A stretch of 47,920 nucleotides of DNA from Prevotella sp. (lineage in GTDB: Bacteria; Bacteroidota; Bacteroidia; Bacteroidales; Bacteroidaceae), in NCBI GenBank assembly GCA_017556145.1, contig JAFZCU010000213.1, positions 1 through 47,920 on the forward strand, given 5' to 3'. Shown piece after piece: positions 1-7,009 of the stretch. Below the pieces are notes generated by a model. The model saw only the letters and a list, made by a program, of their open reading frames with translations, ran no database searches and was not told where the DNA came from. A program made the translations under genes and the position numbers. Every line of letters begins with the position of its first letter. Within the stretch, counting starts at the first letter, position 1.

Positions 1-69
1 ACCAACGGTGCGGCCACCGCTACCCAGTTCACGATTAATCGTAATAACAAATTTCGCGTTCTTGTTCAT
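1..69 (-). CDS. Cytidylate kinase-like family protein (5' end only)
   Basis: Only the first 23 codons are in the window. The translation starts MNKNAKFVITINRELGSGG, which matches the beginning of the cytidylate-kinase-like P-loop family: a short hydrophobic strand (FVITI) followed by the phosphate loop NRELGSGGR. In that family the P-loop binds ATP for phosphorylating a nucleotide or related substrate. The ATG at 67-69 is preceded by a Bacteroidetes -7 element at 114-121, so it is divergent from the gene at 297. The substrate cannot be judged from this fragment. Confidence 0.7.
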   Translation of the reverse strand, partial: MNKNAKFVITINRELGSGGRTVG

Positions 70-113
70 AATTGTTTTAATTAAAAGTAATTGTTGTTGG
101 TAAATTTTGCTTG

Positions 114-121
114 CAAAATTA
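114..121 (-). promoter_or_regulatory. Bacteroidetes -7 promoter element for the cytidylate-kinase-like gene
   Basis: Reading the minus strand, TAATTTTG fits the Bacteroidetes -7 consensus TAnnTTTG and would start transcription about 40 nt before the ATG at 67-69. I see no good TTTG at the usual -33 spacing, so it rests on the -7 box alone. Confidence 0.45.
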
Positions 122-225
122 CAACTTTTTTGGCAAAGAACAGTCGAAATGTTCAAGTTTCGCCAAATCTTTTTTTGTTTTTTATGATTTAAGCAAGCTT
201 AGCTCTACGCTCGTTTGGAAAAATA

Positions 226-257
226 TTTGGAGAATTGTATGAAATTTCTTATCTTTG
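226..257 (+). promoter_or_regulatory. Bacteroidetes promoter of the GH105-heparinase gene
   Basis: TTTG at 226-229 is followed after exactly 20 nt by TATCTTTG at 250-257, a full match to the Bacteroidetes sigma consensus. The expected transcript start is near 262. This excludes an upstream TTG at 255 as the translation start, because it lies inside the -7 box, and supports the ATG at 297. Confidence 0.75.
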
Positions 258-296
258 CCGACAAATTCAGGAACTTCTAAAACAAATGACGGAAAG

Positions 297-3122
297 ATGA
301 AAAGGCGATTCATGGTTTTAATGGCTGTGGTGGCAACCATGACCCTCCAGGCCAGGCAATGGACTACTAACGAGGTGGAAGACGTGATCAGGAAGGTGAA
401 TACCTACTGGCAGACGAATCATCCAGCCGAGGTGAGGTCTTTCTGGGACAATGCGGCCTACCATACAGGAAACATGGAGGTGTATCATTTACTTGGTGAC
501 CAGCAGATGCTGGACTACAGCATCCGTTGGGCAGAGCATAACCATTGGAAGGGTGCCACCGAGGCCGATCCGGCAAAATGGAAGTACAAGCAGTATGGCG
601 AGGGCCAGGATTATGTACTGTTCGGTGACTGGCAGATTTGCTTCCAGACGTATATCGACCTGTATCATATAAAGATGAGAGAACAGATGGTGGCGCGGGC
701 CATGGAGGTGATGGGCTACGAAGCTGATTCGAAGGCTAACGACTACTGGTGGTGGGCCGATGCGCTCTATATGGTAATGCCTGTGATGACGAAGATGTAC
801 AAGTTGACGGGCGACGAGAAATATCTGGATAAGCTCTACGCCAACATCTGTTACAGCGACAGCATCATGCTCGATAACGAGACAGGGCTCTACTTCCGCG
901 ATGGCAAGTATGTTTATCCAAAGCATAAGACCGCCAGCGGCAAGAAAGACTTCTGGGCTCGTGGCGACGGATGGGTTTTGGCAGGACTGGCCAAGGTGCT
1001 GCAGGATATGCCTAAGACCTATCGACATCAGCCGTTCTTTGCAGAGAAATTCGTTCGTATGGCCCGCGCCGTAAAACAGCTCCAGCAGCCAGAAGGTCAC
1101 TGGACCCGTTCCATGATGGACCCGGAACAGGCTCCTGGCTACGAGACATCGGGTACAGCATTCTTCTGCTATGGCTTGCTGTGGGGCGTCAACAATGGCT
1201 ATCTGCCAAAGAAAGCGTTTGAGCCAGCAATCGAAAAAGCCTGGAACTACCTTACAACCATTGCATTACAGCCAGATGGCAAGGTGGGCTATGTTCAGCC
1301 TATAGGCGAGCGCGCCATTCCAGGTCAGACCGTTGATGCCAACAGCGAGGCCAACTTCGGGGTTGGTGCATTCCTACTTGCTGCTTGTGAGTTCTACAGG
1401 TATCTTCAAACTGCTATGCTGCCACCTAAGGCCGACGATGCGTTCTGGCGCGACTCCATTCCTATAGAGATGCGTCAGAGCTATATCCAGTATGGCGAGC
1501 CGTATTTAGGCAAGCCTTGGACCGTGTTGCCATGGACGGTATTTGCCGAAAACAAGATTAATGGCAACCGCGTTAACTACGAGAAATGCTGTTTCGAGAA
1601 ACGACGCCAGTTGGCGGCACTCGTGATGGCTGAGATCATGGAGGGAAAAGGCAGGTTTATCAGCGATATCATCGATGGAATGGGTAGTTTTTGCGAGGAG
1701 ACCTGGTGGGGCATCCCCGCCCACTATAGCAAAGTTATCCCACAGTATGAGCTGCAAGAGGTCGACCTTTTTAATGCCGAAACCGCCAGTCTCATCGCCT
1801 GGACAAGGTATATGCTTGAAAAGCAGTTCGAAGCCTTCTCACCCGACCTGTGCAAACGTATCGACAGCGAGATAGAGCGCCGCATACTCAATCCAGCAGT
1901 AAAAGGAAACTACTGGTGGAAGACGGCAGGCATGAACTGGAACCCGTGGATATGCAGCAACTGGCTTACCTGTGTGCTGATATGTGAGAAAGACCAGACA
2001 CGCAAGTCAGAGGCTATAGATCAGATAAAAAAGGCCACCCAGGCGTTTATCGACGCCTATCCTGAGGATGGCGGCTGCGACGAAGGTCCGGGCTATTGGG
2101 ATCGTGCAGCAGCATCGATGTTCGAGGTTATGCGACTGCTTCCTGATTGCTCAGGCAATCCCGAAAAAGTCAGAAGAATGGCTGCTTATGCTTATAAAAC
2201 CTATATCGGCAATGACTACTGCGTTAACTTTGCCGATGCCCATGAGAACAAAGCCGTTCAGCAGGTAAATATCGTCTATCCTTTCGGACGCTGGCTTGGC
2301 GATAAAACCATGCGTGAGTTCGGAGCCTATCTGGGTCGTCAGAAACACGTTCTGGACAATCCGGCAGCACTCTACGACAAGAGTGGCAATTTTCCGACCC
2401 TTGGTCGCGAACTGATGTTCCTTTGGAATATCCGCGATTTCATCGCAGAAGTCCCCTCCGAACCTTTATTAAAGGATGTATGGCTACCCAACCTGCAGAT
2501 GATGACTGCTCGGAGAGGAAACCTGTTTGTGGCAATGAAAGGTGGTCACAATGGCGAAAGCCATAACCATAACGATGTAGGTTCGTTTATTGTCTATGCT
2601 AACAACGAACCGCTTTTCATCGATCCTGGTGTGGGCGAATATACCGCCAAGACCTTTGGTAAGGATCGTTATGACATCTGGACCATGCAGTCGCAGTATC
2701 ATAATCTGCCACAGATAAACGGTGTGGATCAGAAAGACGGCAAGCAGTACGCTGCTAAGGTTGTAAGTCATAAAGATGGTCAGCTGTGCCTTGATATCGC
2801 TGGAGCCTATCCCGCTGAGGCGATGGTGAATACGTGGAAACGTACGGTTTCATCGGGCAAATCAGCCATCACCATTACCGAAGAGTACCAATTGTCTGGC
2901 TATCGTCAACCAGCACGCCTTATGTTCATCACCCTCGATCCCGATGCTCTGAAACATATCCATTACGACACGAATCAGCTGTCGGCTTCGGTTGAGGACA
3001 TCAGTAACCAGCTCGATCCACTGCTCCAAGGAATATGGGGAAAGAAGATGTATCGCATCGTACTGACTATTAAGTCGACGAAAACAACCAACAGAATAAA
3101 ATATGCAATCAAACCCCTCTGA
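297..3122 (+). CDS. Secreted GH105-like unsaturated uronyl hydrolase fused to a heparinase II/III-like lyase
   Basis: The 941-residue product starts at ATG 297 with a signal peptide (MKRRFMVLMAVVATMTLQA). Residues about 25-375 resemble the GH105/GH88 (alpha/alpha)6 barrel of unsaturated rhamnogalacturonyl hydrolases, with WWWADALYM near 151-159 and ARGDGWVLAGL near 221-231. Residues about 390-935 resemble the heparinase II/III family: an alpha-toroid part with DEGPGYWDRAA near 595-605, then a beta-sandwich part with GGHNGESHNHNDVGSF at 749-763, the His-rich motif of that fold. GH105 enzymes remove the 4,5-unsaturated uronic acid that polysaccharide lyases leave behind, so the fusion may join cleavage and product trimming in one periplasmic or surface enzyme. 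The polysaccharide is unknown. It has its own promoter and no SusC/SusD pair nearby. The domain calls come from motifs and have not been aligned. Confidence 0.8.
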   Translation: MKRRFMVLMAVVATMTLQARQWTTNEVEDVIRKVNTYWQTNHPAEVRSFWDNAAYHTGNMEVYHLLGDQQMLDYSIRWAEHNHWKGATEADPAKWKYKQYGEGQDYVLFGDWQICFQTYIDLYHIKMREQMVARAMEVMGYEADSKANDYWWWADALYMVMPVMTKMYKLTGDEKYLDKLYANICYSDSIMLDNETGLYFRDGKYVYPKHKTASGKKDFWARGDGWVLAGLAKVLQDMPKTYRHQPFFAEKFVRMARAVKQLQQPEGHWTRSMMDPEQAPGYETSGTAFFCYGLLWGVNNGYLPKKAFEPAIEKAWNYLTTIALQPDGKVGYVQPIGERAIPGQTVDANSEANFGVGAFLLAACEFYRYLQTAMLPPKADDAFWRDSIPIEMRQSYIQYGEPYLGKPWTVLPWTVFAENKINGNRVNYEKCCFEKRRQLAALVMAEIMEGKGRFISDIIDGMGSFCEETWWGIPAHYSKVIPQYELQEVDLFNAETASLIAWTRYMLEKQFEAFSPDLCKRIDSEIERRILNPAVKGNYWWKTAGMNWNPWICSNWLTCVLICEKDQTRKSEAIDQIKKATQAFIDAYPEDGGCDEGPGYWDRAAASMFEVMRLLPDCSGNPEKVRRMAAYAYKTYIGNDYCVNFADAHENKAVQQVNIVYPFGRWLGDKTMREFGAYLGRQKHVLDNPAALYDKSGNFPTLGRELMFLWNIRDFIAEVPSEPLLKDVWLPNLQMMTARRGNLFVAMKGGHNGESHNHNDVGSFIVYANNEPLFIDPGVGEYTAKTFGKDRYDIWTMQSQYHNLPQINGVDQKDGKQYAAKVVSHKDGQLCLDIAGAYPAEAMVNTWKRTVSSGKSAITITEEYQLSGYRQPARLMFITLDPDALKHIHYDTNQLSASVEDISNQLDPLLQGIWGKKMYRIVLTIKSTKTTNRIKYAIKPL

Positions 3123-3140
3123 ATCACGGTGAATCAGAGG
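3116..3140. terminator. Hairpin between convergent genes, spanning both stop codons
   Basis: CCTCTGA (3116-3122) pairs with TCAGAGG (3134-3140), and the interior TCAC and GTGA can add pairs. The TGA stop of the plus-strand gene and the TGA stop of the minus-strand gene both fall in the stem. No U-tract follows on either side, so termination is an inference from position and symmetry. Confidence 0.4.
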
Positions 3141-3865
3141 AGTTCTGCGGGCATGAGCTCCTGGGCACGTTGGAAGTCCTCAGGGGTGTCGAGCTCGTAG
3201 GAGAAATAGTCGGTGGTGTCAATCACGCGGAAAGTATGGCCCTGGGGGATGAGACGCTCGAAGGCACGCTCGTAAAAGATGTCGATGAGGCCTTCTTTGA
3301 GGATCATCTGGTCAAGTTCGCAGAAGAGGGCCTCGCTGTAGGCAGCGGTCATCTTCTCGATACCCACCGATTCGCCCATGGCATCCTCAGGACGACAAGT
3401 CTTACTGATTTCCGTGATGTGCATCTGACTGTCGACCACCACCTTCATCTCTTCCTCACCCAACTCATGACGGTTGACGGCCAGCGCTGCCTCTGGTTCG
3501 CTGGCAATACGCAGCACGGCAGCGGGGTCGCAGAGGATGTCGCTGTCCATGAGCAGAAACTCCTGACCACGCACGATCTGACCCGCCATCCAAAGCGAGT
3601 AGATGTTGTTGTTGTGGGCGTAGTCGGTGTTATCCAAGAAGTGAAAGGTGAAAAGTGAAAAATGTGCGCTTGTGAGGAAATCGCGGATCATATTGCCGAG
3701 ATAGCCGGTGACGACGACGAACTCGGTGATGCCCGCAGCGGCCATCGCGTCGACGGTACGTTCCAAGAGCGTGCGCTCGCCCACCTTCAACAGACACTTG
3801 GGCTTCGTATCGGTCAGCGGGCGGAGGCGCTTGGCCATGCCCGCAGCTAAAATAACGCCTATCAT
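3134..3865 (-). CDS. Nucleotidyltransferase family protein (sugar/choline-phosphate cytidylyltransferase type)
   Basis: The 243-residue protein has the NTP_transferase signature LAAGMAKRLRPLTDTKPKCLL at residues 6-26 (nucleotide-binding loop and the PK pair) and a metal-binding LLMDSDILCD segment. NNNIYSLWMA at about 85-94 resembles the substrate loop of LicC-type phosphocholine cytidylyltransferases. The likely reaction is CTP or another NTP plus a phospho-alcohol to a nucleotide-activated headgroup. It is the last gene of an operon with a CDP-alcohol phosphotransferase, which fits a CDP-activated headgroup. Residues 68-76 (HFSLFTFHF) are encoded by a heptamer repeat (TTTTCAC type) that replaces the strand normally found between the FL helix and the N-x-x-Y motif. 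The exact substrate is not determined. Confidence 0.75.
   Translation of the reverse strand: MIGVILAAGMAKRLRPLTDTKPKCLLKVGERTLLERTVDAMAAAGITEFVVVTGYLGNMIRDFLTSAHFSLFTFHFLDNTDYAHNNNIYSLWMAGQIVRGQEFLLMDSDILCDPAAVLRIASEPEAALAVNRHELGEEEMKVVVDSQMHITEISKTCRPEDAMGESVGIEKMTAAYSEALFCELDQMILKEGLIDIFYERAFERLIPQGHTFRVIDTTDYFSYELDTPEDFQRAQELMPAELL
3641..3662 (-). repeat. Heptamer repeat in frame within the nucleotidyltransferase
   Basis: On the plus strand the units are GTGAAAG, GTGAAAA, GTGAAAA. The gene reads the complementary strand, giving alternating hydrophobic residues (FSLFTFHF). It is the same unit as the junction repeats at 12324, 32324 and 33511, here in the opposite sense relative to the gene. 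Confidence 0.75.
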
Positions 3866-3878
3866 TGCGGAAGCAAAT

Positions 3879-3906
3879 TATTCACTTTTCACTTTTACCT
3901 ATTACC
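3879..3906 (-). repeat. Heptamer repeat at the 3' end of the aminotransferase gene
   Basis: On the coding strand the units are GGTAATA, GGTAAAA, GTGAAAA, GTGAATA. The last residues of the aminotransferase (GKSEK) and its TGA stop are made from this repeat, which runs on into the short gap before the nucleotidyltransferase start. Confidence 0.7.
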
Positions 3907-4925
3907 TTCAAAATCGTGTCAACGACCGTCTGGGTCTGCTCCTTACGGCCGAGGGTGATGCGGAGGCAGGACTCCAGGCCCTTGTCCGACATGAACTTGA
4001 TCTTGTAGTCCTGAATCTTCAGAGCCTCCATCAGCGCCTCCTTGATTTCAAGTGGATACTTGATGAGGATGAAGTTGGCTACCGATTTATAGACCTTGAA
4101 GCCGGGCAGATGGCCAAGTTCCTTCTTATAGAGCTGGCGGCCCCATTCCATATCATCGGCCACGTGGCGGTAATGCTCGTCGCTGTCGAGGGCAGCCAAA
4201 GCGACAGCCTCAGAGAAGCGGTTGTAGCCCAGGTACTTGTTCACGTAGCTGAGGAATTGGTCGTGACCCTTGCCGATGAAGCCGAAGCCCACACGCAGGC
4301 CGGGAAGACCGTAGAACTTGGATAGCGTGCGCGAGATGATGAGATTGTCGTACTTATTCACAAGCGGGGCGATATAATCCGTATCACTTGTGATGAAACT
4401 GGCATAGGCCTCGTCGATGAGCACCATCGTGTCGGAGGGGATATGCTCCATGATACGCCCGATCTCTTCTGGGGTCAGGCCGTTACCCGTGGGGTTGTTG
4501 GGTGAGGCCAACAGCAGCATGCGGGGGTGTACGCGGTTGGTGTATTCAATGACCTCGTCGACATCATAGGCGAAGGTGTCGTCCTGCTCGTGCAGGGGGT
4601 ACATCTCAAAGGTACCGCCGCACTCGCTGGCCACACGGTTGTAATACCACCACGAAAACTCCGGGATAAGGATGCGCTTGTTGTCGTCGAGCATGAGGAA
4701 GTAATGGATGGCGTTCTTCAGCATGTCCTCACCGCCATAGGTAAGCAGCACCTGCTCTTCAGGTACACCGTAGATTTCGCTCAGGCGTACGGAGATCACA
4801 CTCTTCTTGCCTTGGTCGTAGATACGGGTATAGAAGCACAGGGTCTTCGGGTCGAAACTCTTGATAGCCTCTACCACTTTCTGGCTGGGCTCAAAATTAA
4901 ATTCATTTCTGTCGAGAAAATTCAT
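3882..4925 (-). CDS. HisC/CobD-type PLP-dependent aminotransferase or decarboxylase
   Basis: The 347-residue fold-type I PLP enzyme has SPNNPTG at 141-147, IDEAY at 170-174, Schiff-base lysine K203 in SRTLSKFYGLPGLRVG, and R211 for carboxylate binding. By sequence it would be annotated histidinol-phosphate aminotransferase, and a role in histidine synthesis is possible. However, it lies between a flippase-like gene and a nucleotidyltransferase, with no other his gene present. CobD-like relatives in this family decarboxylate phosphothreonine or phosphoserine to amino-alcohol phosphates. That would give the nucleotidyltransferase a substrate such as phosphoethanolamine. This is inference from context; motifs alone do not separate the activities. 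The gene is 29 nt downstream of the flippase gene. Confidence 0.75.
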   Translation of the reverse strand: MNFLDRNEFNFEPSQKVVEAIKSFDPKTLCFYTRIYDQGKKSVISVRLSEIYGVPEEQVLLTYGGEDMLKNAIHYFLMLDDNKRILIPEFSWWYYNRVASECGGTFEMYPLHEQDDTFAYDVDEVIEYTNRVHPRMLLLASPNNPTGNGLTPEEIGRIMEHIPSDTMVLIDEAYASFITSDTDYIAPLVNKYDNLIISRTLSKFYGLPGLRVGFGFIGKGHDQFLSYVNKYLGYNRFSEAVALAALDSDEHYRHVADDMEWGRQLYKKELGHLPGFKVYKSVANFILIKYPLEIKEALMEALKIQDYKIKFMSDKGLESCLRITLGRKEQTQTVVDTILKVIGKSEK

Positions 4926-4949
4926 AATGCTATATTTTTTTAATCTTTA

Positions 4950-4974
4950 AACTCTCAACTCTCAACTCTCAACT
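4950..4974 (-). repeat. Heptamer repeat GAGAGTT at the 3' end of the flippase-like gene
   Basis: On the coding strand GAGAGTT occurs three times after a partial unit. It encodes the last residues (RVES) and supplies the TGA stop. It belongs to the same period-7 class as the GTGAAAA tracts. Confidence 0.75.
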
Positions 4975-5998
4975 TCATCAGTCCGATGCCGATGATGATC
5001 CAGATGATCTCACGGACACGGCAGATGATGCTCACAAAGATGCCTAAGGCTGCGGAAAGGCCTAAGGCTGCAATGGAGAGTACGAAGCCGCCCTCCTGAA
5101 CGCCCAACTGCATAGGCAGGAATCCGATGAGGTTGGCAAAGAGGGTGGTAAATGATACGATGAGGATGCTGTGCAGGAAGGTGATGGTAAGTCCGCCAAA
5201 GCCGCCTCCGCAGTCGATGCCGAAGAGCAGCAGCATGAACATCACCTCGGAACTCTGTACCACACGGGAGAGATATTCCAGCACCAGACTCTTGTAGAAT
5301 GCTTTTGTATCCTGGGCATAGAGGGCCGCTATCTGCTGGTCGATATTCTGGATGGACTGCGAATGACGTGCCCAGAACTTCAGCGTCCAGCGCTTCAGCC
5401 CGGGGATGTGGCTGATCACCCCCAGGACATATTTCACCAGACCGTTTCTGTAACCCTTCGAGAAGAGGTAGAAGGCCAGCAGGCAGAACACCACAATGAT
5501 GCCCAGAGTGATGCCGATGGCGGTGCTGATGGGCAGGTCGCCGATCAGCACAAGACCCAGGTAAATGAAGATGCTGAGGAACCAGAACCAGAAATGGGCG
5601 AAGAAGTGCATCATGGCATAGAGGATGACGCTCGACGTGGCATGATGCTTGTCGATATCCTTCGAGAGTTCCATGATGCGATAAGGCTCGCCCCCCAGTC
5701 CGCCAACTGGTGTGGCGTAGTTCAGGGCATAGCCCGTGATGGTGAGGCGATAGATGCGCCAGAAACTGATGGGCGCCTTCTCGCCGATATTCCCTTCGAT
5801 GATGGCTTTCCAGGCGAGCGCATTCAAGCCGTAGACCACAATCCAGATGCCAACAATCGGAATCAGCCAGTAGCCGGCATGACACAGGTGCTGCCATAGT
5901 TCGATGAAGCTGACGTCGAACGTCAGCAACATCACTACGACGGCGATGATGCCGAGTAGGAAGAACAGATTGTTGAGTCGTTGCTTGGTCCACTTCAT
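4955..5998 (-). CDS. Flippase-like integral membrane protein (LPG synthase TM-region / UPF0104 family)
   Basis: The 347-residue protein is strongly hydrophobic with about seven or eight membrane segments, for example FFLLGIIAVVVMLLTF near residue 12 and two near the C-terminus. Motifs of the lysylphosphatidylglycerol-synthase TM-region family are visible: YALNYATPVGGLGGEPYR near residues 92-110 and the late LIGFLPMQLGVQEGG segment. Members without the cytosolic transferase domain, like this one, are thought to move or present lipids. The neighbours suggest it handles the lipid or intermediate made by the adjacent headgroup enzymes. It is 15 nt downstream of the CDP-alcohol phosphotransferase gene. 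Its C-terminus and stop codon come from a heptamer repeat. Confidence 0.8.
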   Translation of the reverse strand: MKWTKQRLNNLFFLLGIIAVVVMLLTFDVSFIELWQHLCHAGYWLIPIVGIWIVVYGLNALAWKAIIEGNIGEKAPISFWRIYRLTITGYALNYATPVGGLGGEPYRIMELSKDIDKHHATSSVILYAMMHFFAHFWFWFLSIFIYLGLVLIGDLPISTAIGITLGIIVVFCLLAFYLFSKGYRNGLVKYVLGVISHIPGLKRWTLKFWARHSQSIQNIDQQIAALYAQDTKAFYKSLVLEYLSRVVQSSEVMFMLLLFGIDCGGGFGGLTITFLHSILIVSFTTLFANLIGFLPMQLGVQEGGFVLSIAALGLSAALGIFVSIICRVREIIWIIIGIGLMKLRVES

Positions 5999-6013
5999 AC
6001 TGATTCTCCTTGG

Positions 6014-6994
6014 TTATAACTTGTCTGCAATACGCTTGCAGAAGGCTTCATGACGATGGTTAATGTAATAGGCCAGCAATCCCATGACGATGATCTCGAA
6101 GAGGAAATTCATAATGGGCACATCGAGCAGGCAGAAGAGGAAGAACCAGGCTGTGCGGAAGTTGAAGGTGAGCAGACCGTTCCACTTCATCAATGGTAAT
6201 GACTGGCTGTGGAACGCGTCGCGCACCTCGGCGGGCATGTTGCCGGCACTGCCGAATTTCTCGCGCAGCAGCGACATGAGGCGCTGGAACTGCGGGGTGA
6301 CCTTCTCTTGTTTGCGCGTATAATCGATGTACGACTTCTGGAAGGCGCGTTCTATCCAACTGCTGTCGGCGGGCATTTGCTCGTAGATCTCCTTCTGTCG
6401 CTGGCTGTCGTCGAGTTCACTGCCCTTCTCTCCCTTCAGGAAGAAGAGGTGTACCTGATAGTAGTAGTCGGCCAGACGTGACTGACCGCCCATACCGACA
6501 AAGCCGGAATAGAGTCCGATGAGATAGACCACGATGGTGGCGATGATGGTATTCTGCTGAGTGTCTTCGATGCCCAACCAGCCGAACTCGATGCTGTGAT
6601 GCATGTAGAAGCGGTAGATGAGCACGTGGTAGATGGGAATGAACCAGGTGAAGCCTGCGATGCCGTCGAGAATACGTCCCATGCGGCTTTTCTGCCCCGT
6701 GTAGCGTGCCAGTTGTCCGTCGGTGCAGTCGAGCAGGTCGGCTATCATCAGCAGGGCAATGGCGATGAGGTTGTAGGTCAGTCCTTTCGTGCCCTCATAA
6801 TAGAGACAGCCGCTGGCAAAGAAGTAGCTACTGGCAGCGCCGACGAACATCGACAGGATGGTGACGGTATTGGGCGTGATGCCCAGCCAGGCGAAGAACC
6901 TGACGAAGTAGAAACACAACGGACGGATGATGTGCAGGTCCAACCAGTCGTCGGTCTCTGAGGATTTCAGTGTCTTGGAAATATTCTCGTTCAT
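6014..6994 (-). CDS. CDP-alcohol phosphatidyltransferase family protein
   Basis: The 326-residue membrane protein has a CDP-alcohol phosphotransferase signature at residues 89-114: D89, D92-G93, A96-R97, then eight residues, G106 and D110. The family motif is D-x2-D-G-x2-A-R-x8-G-x3-D-x3-D. Here the fourth Asp position (114) is Gly, in LDGIAGFTWF, so the usual catalytic base is absent at its canonical place. The enzyme should join a CDP-activated group to an alcohol or lipid. A soluble charged insert around residues 185-265 separates membrane segments. It lies second in the operon, 15 nt after DUF5686. Lipid identity is unknown: phosphoethanolamine, phosphoinositol and ceramide-type headgroups are all possible. 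Confidence 0.8.
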   Translation of the reverse strand: MNENISKTLKSSETDDWLDLHIIRPLCFYFVRFFAWLGITPNTVTILSMFVGAASSYFFASGCLYYEGTKGLTYNLIAIALLMIADLLDCTDGQLARYTGQKSRMGRILDGIAGFTWFIPIYHVLIYRFYMHHSIEFGWLGIEDTQQNTIIATIVVYLIGLYSGFVGMGGQSRLADYYYQVHLFFLKGEKGSELDDSQRQKEIYEQMPADSSWIERAFQKSYIDYTRKQEKVTPQFQRLMSLLREKFGSAGNMPAEVRDAFHSQSLPLMKWNGLLTFNFRTAWFFLFCLLDVPIMNFLFEIIVMGLLAYYINHRHEAFCKRIADKL

Positions 6995-7009
6995 GATAAT
7001 AATCAGTGT

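Noticed and set aside
3882-4925. Firm assignment as histidine-biosynthesis hisC
   Set aside because: Motifs fit several HisC/CobD-like activities and no histidine gene is adjacent, so the symbol is withheld.
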